From NCBI GenBank assembly GCA_950295325.1, contig OX485805.1:44542758-44602757 (forward strand): a DNA stretch of 60,000 nt, read 5' to 3'. Below, piece after piece: positions 43,552 through 55,600 of the stretch. Made by a program: the position numbers and the translations under genes. The DNA is from Polytrichum commune (Eukaryota > Streptophyta > Polytrichopsida > Polytrichales > Polytrichaceae). Below the pieces are notes generated by a model. The model ran no database searches. It was not told the DNA's origin and saw only the letters and a program-made list of their open reading frames with translations. Positions within the stretch are counted from its first letter, which is position 1, and each line of letters begins with the position of its first letter.

Positions 43552-44955
43552 ATGATGGGTCTCGTAGTCAACACATTTGTTGACGCTATCGACGAAGAAG
43601 ACTTCAAGATCCACCGTGCGAAGGCGTCGACGATGGACCTCAAGGACATCTCTGTCCCCAGGATGGACTTCAGTATGCCCGCCGACGAGGGCATACCATT
43701 CCACGATTCTGAGGACGACGAGCCCACCCCCTCCGCCAACGTGGACGCCATTCTGCAGTCCTTCGACGTACCCCCACTTCGGATCTTGCCGCCAACGACG
43801 GATCTTTCCGACCCTCAAGGGACGCCGGGTGGTTACACCGGGTCGTCCGCGGGGACAACCCTGGACGTCCTCCCGGCGAGAACATCTCTTGCAGAGCCTT
43901 TCGGAACGCCAGGCGGATGCTCGACGTCACAGTCTCCAAGGCCCGCCGTGGTTCCGAAGATGGAAACCCTGGACATCCTCGACCAACGCTCGCGGCCATC
44001 TTTGGACCTCTTCCGCAACACGAGGAGGAGGATGAAGAAGACTCCATACGTGGAGTTGCCGCCGGGAGCAATCATCGAGGTCTCGGACGAGGACGAGGGG
44101 GACATGGACATCATGGCCGAGCTTGGCGTGGACTACGACAAGAACAAGCGGGTGAAGGAGGGGGCACTCACCGTCGCTGAGCTCAACGCCAAGCTGGAGG
44201 CGAAGATGAAGGAGGAGATGGCTGCAGCACAGGAGGAGAGCGCGAAGCATCTGGCCAGGCTGCAAGAGCAGCTGAGGGATTCAGCGGCCAAAACCGACGC
44301 CATCTTCGAGATGCTCAAAAACATGCAGAGCCTCTCTGCGCCGGTCCAGCAACCTTACCCCTTCCCCCCTGGAGGATACCCCTCACAGCCCCCACCTCCA
44401 GTCATGTACCAAGGAGGGCCTTCCCACCAAACAGCGCCACACCCAACGCCGGCGGGAAGTCCATTGCCCCCGGAAGTGACGGTGGCCGCCTCAACCTCCC
44501 ACGATGCAATCACGGCGGCGCTAAGGGAGGACGAAGATTTACGAACGCGCGTTCGTGAATCTTCAGGTCCGGCAGTCCTCACCCCTCCCCCTTCAAGGGT
44601 AGGACTACCCACAGACACCGACACGGCCTCTTTCACCGTCGTCCCAAGGGTTCTAGATAGGCGGGGCGATGACACTGCGCAACACACTGACATGGTCATT
44701 GTGGAGGAAACGCAGGGGAGCCCCAATGACTCGGCAGGTCCGCGTGGGATGGTCGTGGAGAGCCCTGACCAGGAAGGACATCCGTCCGCGCACATGGAGG
44801 ATGTCCGCATGGAGAGACTCGACCTGGGCGGGGACGACGACGTGGAGCTCATCCAACAGACCCAGTCGTCTCAGGAGGAGCGTCCAGCGGAGGTCATGGA
44901 TCCAGAGGCTGCTTCCCCAATGGATATTACGAACGCGCATTCGTTAATCAAAGAG
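43552..44955 (+). CDS. Module II gene, acidic disordered and coiled-coil exon (copy B)
   Basis: Open from MMGLVVNTFVDAIDEEDFKI (which completes the methyltransferase-like motif of the exon before) to a GTAACT donor; unspliced, a stop follows at 44968-44970. It contains acidic segments, the FRNTRRRMKKTPYVELPPGA core, DEDEGDMDIMAELGVDYDKN, a long KLEAKMKEEMAAAQEESAKH coiled coil, a Pro/Gly linker and an acidic tail. Palindromes at 44541 and 44929 are translated as RTRVR and ITNAHS; both also exist in copy A at the same codons. About two thirds of residues agree between copies, with the core and coiled coil best conserved. Confidence 0.7.
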
Positions 44956-45010
44956 GTAACTCATCTCTGAGAATGCCAAATGTTTTACGAACGCGCGTTC
45001 GTAATATCAC

Positions 45011-45746
45011 TAACCCCTCGACCAGTGGACCTCGAACCCGGAACAAACCGTTCCTCGTTTTTGACCTCAACGGGGTGTTGTGTTACACCCAACACATCCC
45101 AAGGGTCCCCACGCGTCCCTTCCGTCACCCCGACGAAAGGGACTACGACGGCGAGCTCGACACCCTCATTAACCGCAAGGCTGTCCGCGCCCGTCCCGGC
45201 CCGCGGGACTTCCTTCGCGAGGTGGTCGAGTTCGCCCACATCGTTGTGTGGAGCTCCATGGTCATGGACAACACGGAGCCCATCGTCCACTTCTTATTCC
45301 GTGATCTCCCGAGCCCTTGCCTCGTCCTCGGCCAAGAGGACTGCGACGAGAAAGGCCGACCGGTGCCCAAGTTTGGCGGTCGAGGCGGAGGACAACAGTT
45401 CCTCAAGGTCCTCCGTTCAAGACTCTGGCAAGGCGTCCCCCGTCTGCATGGGACGCCCCACGGGTGGTGGCCGACTCCTGAGAACACCCTCCTCATCGAC
45501 GACAGCCCCACCAAGAGCGTCTTGAACCCCCCGGGCAACGTCATCTTCCCGGACACTTGGACCGGCGATAGGCAAGACACATTTTTGGTCGATAGGCTAG
45601 CCCCCTACCTTAGAAGGCTCGTGCTCCACGCCGGTAGCATCCCATTTTTTGTTAGGTCCAACCCCTTCGGCAATGCGGCGCTAAGCCCCCGCGATAATGT
45701 ATATAAGAGCATCATGAGGCTCGCCAAACTCAATAAATTGATTTGA
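45011..45746 (+). pseudogene. Module II gene, FCP1/NIF-type phosphatase exon, 5' border deleted (copy B)
   Basis: Same motifs as copy A: FDLNGVLCYT, VVWSSMVMDNTEPIVHFLF, NTLLIDDSPTKSVLNPP and a SNPFGNAALSPRDN end; stop at 45746. The intron before it has collapsed: after the donor palindrome (44987-45002) sequence jumps to the middle of the first exon codons at 45011, with AACC shared at the break in copy A. The acceptor used in copy A is lost; a CCAG at 45021-45024 is available but gives a different phase and an early stop. An ATG at 44973 could open it as a separate protein whose first codons are the palindrome. Confidence 0.75.
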
Positions 45747-45858
45747 AATGCCTCCATGTGTTTGCTTGTTATCATGTGGTTCACATATCTAATGCTTGCT
45801 CTGTTTTTGGATGTTTGTTTTTGTTTTTTGTTGTTCTTGTTCTTGTTCTTGCCCATAG

Positions 45859-46565
45859 TCTGCCCCCATATGCGACGCCCCTGTAGTCGATGGCCCTTCC
45901 CGTCCCCTCTCGCCCCCGGCATCCCCTTCTCGCGACGTCACGGACTTCCAAATGCCATCCCTCTACCACTTCTCGGCGGTCGACGCGGCCTCGGCCGTGG
46001 ATTACTCCCGCGACGTCGGCATCGACGACGGCGTCGTCAACAGCCCGCCCCCAGCACTTGTCCCCCGCGCGTACGCCCCATCGCCCTCCCCCCTCTCCAA
46101 GGAGAAACGGACGCTCGATCGTTTGGGACACCTCTCACCCTCGAGGGACGACGCCGTCGCTCGTCGTGGGCCGAGCCGGCGTCTCCGCATGGAAGGCCCC
46201 CGTTGCCACACCTCCCCCGCCGACTCCGTTCCTCCACGCCTCGACTCCCCCCCGCCATCCAACAGTGCAATAGTTCCATCGGCTCCGGATGCTCCCGTCG
46301 ACGCCCCCCTCGTTCCTACCGTTCCCCGCATGGACGTCCCCACAGCCAAGGTGCCCTCCTCAACCCTAAACCCCTTTGCCGCTTTTGTTTTGCTTGTCTT
46401 CCGTGTGCGTGCCGTTCTCTTTACGAGCGCCCATCCCAAACCGCCCTCATTATTTTTCCCACTCCATTCCTATTCTTATCTTTCTATGACGTTGTTTCGC
46501 AGGTGGCTACCCGCTCGCTTGGTGCCCGGCCCTCCTCCACGTCCTCCTTGGATAGGCACGCCCTA
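45859..46565 (+). pseudogene. Module II gene, C-terminal Ser/Pro-rich exons, split by a retrotransposon (copy B)
   Basis: Exon 45859-46350 after TTGCCCATAG, GT-AG intron 46351-46502, last exon 46503-46565 continuing at 59215-59465 after the retrotransposon. It contains SLYHFSAVDAA, SPSPLSKEKRTL and a Ser/Thr-rich last exon as in copy A. The interrupted reading frame resumes correctly after the insert if one copy of the 5-bp target duplication is ignored. In both copies the first exon starts in phase with a potential GTATAT/GTATAC donor inside the phosphatase exon. Confidence 0.55.
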
Positions 46566-48395
46566 TGTGAGCCCAAAAGGGTGCCCACATTTAGTCTTAG
46601 ACCCTTGAAACGTTAGTTGATGCACTTTGAAGTAGCATGTTACTTCACAAAAATATAAAAAGAGTGAAATGTTAGTCTTAGAAGTACCATGTTGTAAGAG
46701 GCTAGGATGTGAGTTGTTATTGTGTTTTTACCTTCGGAAGGATTTGAGTGAATGAGGATAGGTAAGGAGAACTTGGATTGAGTAGTTAGTGAGTAGGCTA
46801 GTACAAATGGATGGAGACAACCAAAGTGACTCAAGAGGCAAGTGCATTCGAATTGGGATGAATGGAGGATCACATGGAGCGCACAAGTGGACCACCTCAT
46901 CATGGCCACTTAATGGGGAAGGCCCAAGGAAGAATGCAAGGTGGAGGATAAGCAAATTCTCAAAGCACCAATCAAATCACGAGTTAAGCATCGTGGTTTG
47001 AATTAAGTGGTGAGCGACGATTTGGGAAAGTAAGGGGAAAAAGTTATGGCGGCGGAAAGCGAAGGAGGCTAAGTTTGGGTTGAAGCATCCCAAGTTTGGT
47101 AAAGTGTGGTAGGTAGAAAGCCAAGGCTAGTTAAATGTTCGAATTAGGATCCTTGTTGATCATTTGAGGGAGGAAGGCTTAGAAGATAGGATTGGCGCCT
47201 ACTAAGTAGGAGGAAATCTCAAGGGCTTATCGTGAGCCTTGAGGGTGCTCACCCCCTCAAGCTTACTATATAATCCCTCATTCTTCCCTCACTCATCCTC
47301 TCTTTCCTTTGTGCTCCAAAGCACCCCACGAGTTATAAGTGTGGGTGTGGGAAGCCATATTGGAGCACATGTGTGTGCTTAGTTTTTAGTTTGAGAGCCA
47401 AGGCTTGTTAGCCTTGAAGAGGGCTTGACCTCTTGGTAGAATTAGTGTTGACGTGAAGGATTTTAAAGTTAATTCATGATTCCAATTTGTGGTACTTAAA
47501 GTTCATGTTTTGAATACACGTGGTTGCAAGTTCCATGTTTAAGAGTTGAGCACTTGATGTTGTGATGAGTGCAAAAATATACTTGTGTGGATTAGTTAGT
47601 CTTAGTGAAGTTAGGAAATTCTCTCTCCCCCTCTCCTCTCTAGGATTTTAGAATTTTAGAATTAGAGAAGAATGGTGTGATTAGAAAGGGGTTGTTAGTA
47701 GAATTAGGGAAATTAGGTAGGAAGATTAGTTAAGGGCTTGAATAATTAGTGAGGTAGTTGGGGATTACAACTACAAAGTTGTGGGTTCATGAAGGAGCTG
47801 GGTTTATGAAGGAGCTGGGTTTGTTTAGTTAGAAAGTAAAGAGCTGGGTTTATGAAGGACCTGGGTTTGTTTAGTTAGAAGCTAAGGAGCTGGGTTCATG
47901 AAGGAGCTGGGTTTATGAAGGAGCTGGGTTTGTTTAGTTAGAAGCTAAAAAGCTGGGTTTATGAAGGAGCTGGGTTTATGAAGGAGCTAGGTTTATGTAA
48001 TTAGAAAGTAAAGAGATGGGTTCATGAAGGAGCTTAGTAGATAGCCTACCTAATTAGCTCATAGACAAGTAGTTAGTTACATTATGCTAGTTAGTGTTAT
48101 GTGTGGCTTTCACAAGTAAATGTATTTGAGATTGACTATAGAGAATAGTGTTTTTTTTAACACTTGCATCCTCTCTTTAAAAATAAACCACGTGCACAAA
48201 TTAATGGAGAATGTGGAGCACTCTCGCGATGGCAAGACAAAGGAAGCAAAGACCAAAGTTAAATCCAAGACCACTTGAAGGGTGAACCTTGCACTATGGA
48301 CTCATCCAAGTCCAAATCCAATACCGCGGAGGAATGTGAGCCCAAACCCACTACTCGGACTACGGACGCTTAAGGGTGGGGGGTTTGGCCTCACA
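46566..48395 (+). repeat. LTR 1 of the rearranged gypsy element
   Basis: 1830 bp, TGTGAGCCCAAAAGGG to TTTGGCCTCACA. A CTATATAAT TATA-like box near 47268 followed by a C/T-rich start region fits transcription in the plus direction. 47790-48035 holds 17-bp AAGGAGCTGGGTTTATG-type tandem repeats. Confidence 0.9.
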
Positions 48396-49304
48396 TAATT
48401 GGTGCGTCCGCCGGGAGCGAAGCGGAAGGTAGTTACAAGACTTGGAGGCGACTAGGAGACTTGGAGGCAACTAGGAAAAATTGGAGACACAAACTTGAGA
48501 GAAGGGAAGGAGCACCAGAAACTCGGTAAGTATTCTCTCTTTGGGTTACATTTGAATTAATTGTATTTCAACTATTCCTTGGAATGAATTGCATTGTCAA
48601 TTACGCAAATTCATTTTTGAGGAAGGAGCGCGGCGAAGGTACGTCCTCAACCTTTTTGGGGATTTGCTAAGAACTTAAAAGGAACCTATAACCGAGTAGC
48701 TCATTAAAACATTAGAGGGTAAATTCACCTTAGGACATTGAACTTTGACACTCACCTCGGGGTGAGTCTCAAAGTTTTAGGAGTTGTCATTTTATGCTCT
48801 AGATTAAATTAATATTTCACAAAGTTTATGGTGTTGTTACATTGAGTCACGATTGAGGGGAGTGCTAACTCACAGGGGGATGCGATTGCTCAAGGTATGT
48901 TTATTTCTTCAAAGTGAACTCATTAACTAATTAAGGAATGCCTTTTGTACTCGTGATTGTTGTTATCCGTTGTAGAGGGTAATTCCCGAATTGTGGATGG
49001 TGTGAGAAGTTGAAGGGTGAAGCCTCGACTTTTAACATAATCTACTCGGAAGGTCACCCCCTCACAATCGGTATTGTGGTGAGTGTTAATTTGCGGGAAG
49101 GTGCGGAGGTGATGCTCCGACTTAACCAAAAAATTAACATGAACATGCCTATCCCCTATTGGGATTCTTTCACCTAAGTGGGCTTGCAGGTTCTTTTCCT
49201 CACCTCCTAAAAAAATTATAACCACACCAAGACAAGTGAAAATATTAAGAGGGGAATTGCTAGGATTATGTGTGGTCAAGTGAGGGTCGATCGATTCTTA
49301 TGGA
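48396..49304 (+). other. Retrotransposon leader with primer-site candidate
   Basis: TAATTGGTGCGTCCGCCGGG directly after LTR 1 is a plausible tRNA primer site of the Tat/Athila type. The rest is untranslated leader with no open frame; a minus-strand stretch at 48923-49279 is not coding in my view. Confidence 0.6.
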
Positions 49305-50812
49305 ATGCAAGGTAGGACTCGCTCACAAAAACCAAGTTTGATAGTAGGACTAGAAAAATCTACTCGAAAGAGGCGGTCCTCTAAAATCAGTGATAGATTA
49401 GAACAAGATAATGTTAGAATAGAGAATTGTTTGAACGTCGAACCTAGGACTAGGTCAATTCTAGACACCTTAGAACTTGGAGCTCAACTTGAAGAGGAGA
49501 TCACTCCCTCCAAATTGAGTGGTGAAACTTCTTCGGAAAATTACACACTTAGAGAAGAATTCCCGGTAGAAGTTGATAGGGGATTGTTGAATAGTTCACC
49601 GGTCACCATGGCCGAGGAACGGGGGATGGATCCACCACCCATACCCCCAATTCCGCCCATACCTCCTATACCTCCAATAGACCCATTGGTTAGGCCAAGA
49701 GGCCTACCAATTGTGGTTCCACAAAATTTAGCGGCGATGGATATGCCATCTCATCTCCCTAAATTTTATGGGACCAAGGATGAGGACCCCTCTCGGCACA
49801 TGGAACGGTATATCGAACGGTTGGCTAGCTTCCTCATAACCGACCCGGGTTATTGGTTAGTGTGGTTTCCTACCACTCTAGAGGGGGAAGCCTATGAATG
49901 GTATCGGGATCATGCCGAGGGACATTTTAGGGGATGGGAACAATTACAAAGGGAGTTTCTTAACGAATTTAGGCCGGAAGTGGGTCAAAGTACCGCATTA
50001 AGGGCATTGTCGTCATTGAAGCAAGGAAGGGAGGAAGAAATTTCGGCTTACATTAGGAGGTTTGATTTAGTGTGCACTAGATTTGTGGGTACCATGCTCA
50101 ACGACGACACGCTAAAGCAATTTTTCATTCAAGGGTTTTTTAAGTCCGGAACTATTAGGGGTGTTCTAGAAAGGAATCCCTTGACCTTGGCGGATGCCAA
50201 GCGTGCGGCTAGAGATATTGAAAACTTGGATAAAGATCACGAAAGGCTATGGAAAAGGGAGGATGAATTGATCCCACAATTCATCCCCATACGCCCTAGG
50301 GTGGTAGCGGTAGAACCCGCTAAGTATGAGAACCAAATTCCATATGCCATTGTGGACACCGGTCCCCGACCTTTAGCGGTTAGGGAACCGGCACCTCTTT
50401 TGGCACTACCGGCCCCTAGAACGGATCCACACTTGGAGGAGGTTGAAAGAAGACTAGGTGCTAGCCAACTAGGATTCCAAGAGGCTATGATAAAACAAAT
50501 GCAAAGCCTCACGGATCAAATGTCATTAATGATCCGGAGTCAACAACCGGGGCCTCCACCCCCGGTTGAGTCGGGTAGGCATTCTTCCGGATTATGGTGT
50601 GTCCAATGTGGCCAACCGGGCCACACGCGTCAATTTTGTAGAAGTGGACAAAACCGTGACCAAAGAAGAAACGGTAACCCACCTCAACAAAATCAACGAG
50701 GTCAAGCGCCACCTCACTATGGAAATGGAAGCAATAGAGGACCACAACCTAGAGGGCAAGGTGGCCAAAATTTAGAGAAGAAGGAATTTCATCCCTTTTG
50801 TGGAAGGTGGCA
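49305..50812 (+). CDS. Retrotransposon gag (capsid and nucleocapsid), 3' truncated
   Basis: Long open frame from an ATG. It has a basic N-terminus, a Pro-rich PPIPPIPPIPPI stretch near residue 112, a capsid-type region (residues about 150-310, with WLVWFPTTLEGEAYEWYRDH and LNEFRPEVGQSTALRALSSL) typical of plant Ty3/gypsy gag, and a zinc knuckle CVQCGQPGHTRQFC near residue 431. The authentic frame is cut at the TGGCA duplication (50808-50812) and runs into the inverted LTR, adding about 30 foreign residues. Gag forms the particle in which the RNA is copied. No internal stops, so the insertion is fairly young. Confidence 0.9.
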
Positions 50813-52630
50813 TGTGAGGCCAAACCCCCCACCCTTAAGCGTCCGTAGTCCGAGTAGTGGGTTTGGGCTCACATTCCTCCGCGGTATTGGATTTGGACTT
50901 GGATGAGTCCATAGTACAAGGTTCACCCTTCAAGTGGTCTTGGATTTAACTTTGGTCTTTGCTTCCTTTGTCTTGCCATCGCGAGAGTGCTCCACATTCT
51001 CCATTAATTTGTGCACGTGGTTTATTTTTAAAGAGAGGATGCAAGTGTTAAAAAAAACACTATTCTCTATAGTCAATCTCAAATACATTTACTTGTGAAA
51101 GCCACACATAACACTAACTAGCATAATGTAACTAACTACTTGTCTATGAGCTAATTAGGTAGGCTATCTACTAAGCTCCTTCATGAACCCATCTCTTTAC
51201 TTTCTAATTACATAAACCTAGCTCCTTCATAAACCCAGCTCCTTCATAAACCCAGCTTCTTAGCTTCTAACTAAACAAACCCAGCTCCTTCATAAACCCA
51301 GCTTCTTACTTCTAACTAAATAAACCCAGCTCCTTACTTCTAATTAAATAAACCCAGCTCCTTCATAAACCCAGCTCCTTAGCTGCGGCTACTTCTAACT
51401 AAGTTTCTCCACCCTCAACCACAAAAACCAGAAAATGAACAAAAGAGAGCTTCTCCAAGGCCTCCCCCTAATTCACCTACCTAATTCCACTAAACCCACT
51501 AAGTCCCCTACCTAATTCCACAATTTTTCCCGAGCTCTAAGAGCTCAACTTCCTAGAGAAGAGAGGGAGAGAGAGAATTTCCTAACTTCACTAAGACTAA
51601 CTAATCCACACAAGTATATTTTTGCACTCATCACAACATCAAGTGCTCAACTCTTAAACATGGAACTTGCAACCACGTGTATTCAAAACATGAACTTTAA
51701 GTACCACAAATTGGAATCATGAATTAACTTTAAAATCCTTCACGTCAACACTAATTCTACCAAGAGGTCAAGCCCTCTTCAAGGCTAACAAGCCTTGGCT
51801 CTCAAACTAAAAACTAAGCACACACATGTGCTCCAATATGGCTTCCCACACCCACACTTATAACTCGTGGGGTGCCTTGGAGCACAAAGGAAAGAGAGGA
51901 TGAGTGAGGGAAGAATGAGGGATTATATAGTAAGCTTGAGGGGGTGAGCACCCTCAAGGCTCACGATAAGCCCTTGAGATTTCCTCCTACTTAGTAGGCG
52001 CCAATCCTATCTTCTAAGCCTTCCTCCCTCAAATGATCAACAAGGATCCTAATTCGAACATTTAACTAGCCTTGGCTTTCTACCTACCACACTTTACCAA
52101 ACTTGGGATGCTTCAACCCAAACTTAGCCTCCTTCGCTTTCCGCCGCCATAACTTTTTCCCCTTACTTTCCCAAATCGTCGCTCACCACTTAATTCAAAC
52201 CACGATGCTTAACTCGTGATTTGATTGGTGCTTTGAGAATTTGCTTATCCTCCACCTTGCATTCTTCCTTGGGCCTTCCCCATTAAGTGGCCATGATGAG
52301 GTGGTCCACTTGTGCGCTCCATGTGATCCTCCATTCATCCCAATTCGAATGCACTTGCCTCTTGAGTCATTTTGGTTGTCTCCATCCATTTGTACTAGCC
52401 TACTCACTAACTACTCAATCCAAGTTCTCCTTACCTATCCTCATTCACTCAAATCCTTCCGAAGGTAAAAACACAATAACAACTCACATCCTAGCCTCTT
52501 ACAACATGGTACTTCTAAGACTAACATTTCACTCTTTTTATATTTTTGTGAAGTAACATGCTACTTCAAAGTGCATCAACTAACGTTTCAAGGGTCTAAG
52601 ACTAAATGTGGGCACCCTTTTGGGCTCACA
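50813..52630 (-). repeat. LTR 2 of the rearranged gypsy element (inverted)
   Basis: 1818 bp; on the minus strand TGTGAGCCC..CTCACA. The outer parts (51590-52630 and 50813-51240) are almost identical to LTRs 1 and 3, but about 51250-51590 is clearly a different variant, so this LTR is mosaic. Immediately outside, at 52631, lies TAATTGGCGACCATCGGGGG, which resembles a primer site although it lies at the wrong end for the pol orientation. Confidence 0.85.
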
Positions 52631-52691
52631 TAATTGGCGACCATCGGGGGATGAATCCAAACATCTCTTGCTCCAAGGGTAAGTTGCCTAG

Positions 52692-55600
52692 TCAAGCTCG
52701 GTACTCCTTACATCTACTTCCCGATGTACGGGTAGGAAAGAGCTCACCATTCAACGTTTCCAATTGAATTGAATTATTAGGAAAGACCTCATAGACAAGG
52801 TAAGGTCCTAACCATACCGCATTGAATTTCGCCGGAAATTCAAGCTTTCGTGCGTCTTGAATCATGACCATCATTCCCGGTGTTAGGGCCCTTCTCTTAT
52901 GTCGTTTGTCGAAAGTAATCTTTCTCCTTCTTTGGATTGCCTCAATATGTTGAGCCGCCATTCTCCTCCCTTCGTCAAGTGCTTCCAAATCGGTTAGTCG
53001 ATTTCGTAAGGATTGACTTTCGGTAAGTCTCGTACTCACGGCCACCCTAAGTGACTCGACTTCATATTCGATTGGTAGTGTCGCTTCAAGACCATAGACT
53101 AAGGAAAATGGTGTAGCACGTGTAGTTACCTTATAGGTTGTACGGTATGCCCAAAGTGCCGCCGTTAGTTTCGTATCCCAATCCCGCTTCGAGTCTATAA
53201 CCGTCTTGCGTAGTATACTCACCAAAATTCCGTTAACCCTTTCCGTTTGTCCATTGGTTTGTGGGTGGTAGGGAGTAGTCTTCCGGTGATCAATTTTAAA
53301 TTTCTCTGTCATCTCTCGAATCAAGTCATTCAAAAAGTGAGTACCCCTATCGCTTACTAGGATCTTCGGCACCCCGAACCGCGAAATTATGTTTTCGTAC
53401 ATAAATGTTGCCGCGTGTTCCGCCGTGTCGGTCTTCACCGCTTTGGCTTCCGCCCACTTGGTGAGGTACTCGGTTGCCACCACAATATATTTCATTCCTT
53501 TTGAAGATTGGGGATGGACCTCACCCACATAGTCGATGCCCCATTTTTCGAAAGGAATTAAGGGTAATGATACATGTAAAGGCATCTCCATTCTAAGGTC
53601 GTCTCGGGCATACCGTTGGCAAGCGTCGCATTTCCTTACATAGTCATGGGCGTCCTTAAATAGTGTAGGCCAAAAGTAGCCCGCTCTAAGTATTTTTTGC
53701 CCGGTGAGTTGACCCGAGAAGTGACCGCCGCAAGCGCTATCGTGGCAAGCGATTAAAATCGCTTCAACCTCCGTTTTTGACACGCATCGTCGTAAAATAC
53801 CATCGGACCCCCTTCTAAACAACCTATGGCCCACTACAACAAATTGCCTACTATTTACCCTCACCTTCCTTCTCTCTTCTTTTGTCCACTCTTTGGGCAA
53901 CTTGTGGGTTGTTAGAAATTCCACTATGCCCGCATACCACTCCGGTGTAGAAGTGACCACAAAGAGGCTATCATCTACTAACATATCATTTACCGGATTT
54001 TTTCCTATCTCCTCCGACAACCTAGACAAGTGGTCCGCTTGTAAATGCATACGACCCGGTTTATATTCCACCGTGTAGTCGAATTCTTCTAATAACAAAA
54101 CCCACCTAGCTAACCTACCACTTAACTCCGCCTTGTTAATTAGATACTTGATAGCCATGTGGTCAACAAAAAATACAACCGGGTTGCACATGAGGTAATG
54201 CCTAAACTTTTTAATGGAAAACACCATGGCTAGGCACTCCCTCTCCGTTGTAGAGTAGTTTCTTTCGGCGGGGGTCAATTGCTTACTTGCATAAGCTATG
54301 GGTTGATCCTTCTCTTTTTCTCCCGTTGCTTGACAAAGCGCACTCCCTATTGCCACATTACTAGCATCACAATAGACGTGAAAAGGTTTACCCCAATTGG
54401 GTGGTATCAACACCGGATAGGTGCTCAACCTATCCCGCAATTCCTCAAAGGCTTTTTGACAAGCATCCGTCCACTCGAATTTGACATCCTTTTTGAGCAA
54501 ATGGGTAATGGGCACCGCTATCTTTGAAAAATTAGGAATAAGTTCCCGGTACCATCCCACATGTCCTAACAACTTAGAGATCCCCTTGGAATTGGTTGGA
54601 GTTGCCAAGTCGCTTATGGCCGCAATCTTATCCGGATCGGGTTCTCTACCTTTCTCACTAACAACATAACCCAACAACACTCCCTTATTCACTCCCAAAA
54701 ATGTCTTATCCGGGTTCAATGCTAACCTCATCTTCCTACACCTAACCAATGCCTCCCTAACACAATGTAGGTGATCATCCACATTACTTTGTGTGCTAAA
54801 ATCGTCCACAAAGACGGTCATGGATTTGAACAACAAGTCGGTGAAGATATACATTACTAATCGTTGGAAAGTAGCCGGGGCATTACATAACCCAAATGGC
54901 ATCACTACCCACACAAAAGTACCCCAAGGTGTAGTAAAAGCCGTTTTATGGATATCTTGGAGGGCTATGGAAATTTGATTATAACCCGCATACCCATCCA
55001 TAAAGGTATATCGCGAATGACCTCCAACCTCCTCAAGCAACAAGGTGATAAAAGGTAAGGGGAAGTGATCCTTTTGTGTGCACGAATTCAATTTCCTATA
55101 GTCGACACAAACCCTTAATTTCCCATTTTTTTTTTCTTTACTAAGACCATAGGAGAAACCCAATCCGTGATTTCCACCGGCTTGATAAACCCGGCCTTCA
55201 ATAACCTTTCCAATTCCGCTTTCACCAACAATTGCAATTGAGGATTCATCCTCCTCTCCTTTTGTCTAATTGGCCTCGCCCCCGGAATTAAAGGAATCCG
55301 GTGCTCTACCATTTCCCTAGGAATTCCCTTAAGCTCATCGTAGGACCATGCAAAAGTATCACTAAACTCATCCACCAAATTGCTATACTCCCTAACCTCT
55401 TTCTCCCCCAATTTGGAGCCCATCTTCATTTGTCGGGTTTTTCCATTCTTTAATTTCACATCCACGTACCGCCAATCCGCTTCCGACACATGTGCTTGTT
55501 CCTCTTTGTTCCGATACCAATCGGAAGGCACATTGGGGTAATCTTTCACATCTTGACCTACAACTATCCCCGTAGACGTGGTCTTGAAATGTAAAGGCTC

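Noticed and set aside
7796-46565. The inverted arrangement as an assembly or cloning artefact
   Set aside because: The inverted copies differ by many substitutions, carry different stops and different retrotransposon insertions with their own target duplications, so they are real separate copies.
45756-46616. 286-residue frame beginning with a hydrophobic stretch as a membrane protein
   Set aside because: The hydrophobic part is the T-rich intron tail before the TTGCCCATAG acceptor; copy A does not conserve that frame.
46640-46909. Identical small open frames at 46640, 52287 and 57505
   Set aside because: They are the same LTR sequence three times; identity reflects the LTRs, not a conserved gene.
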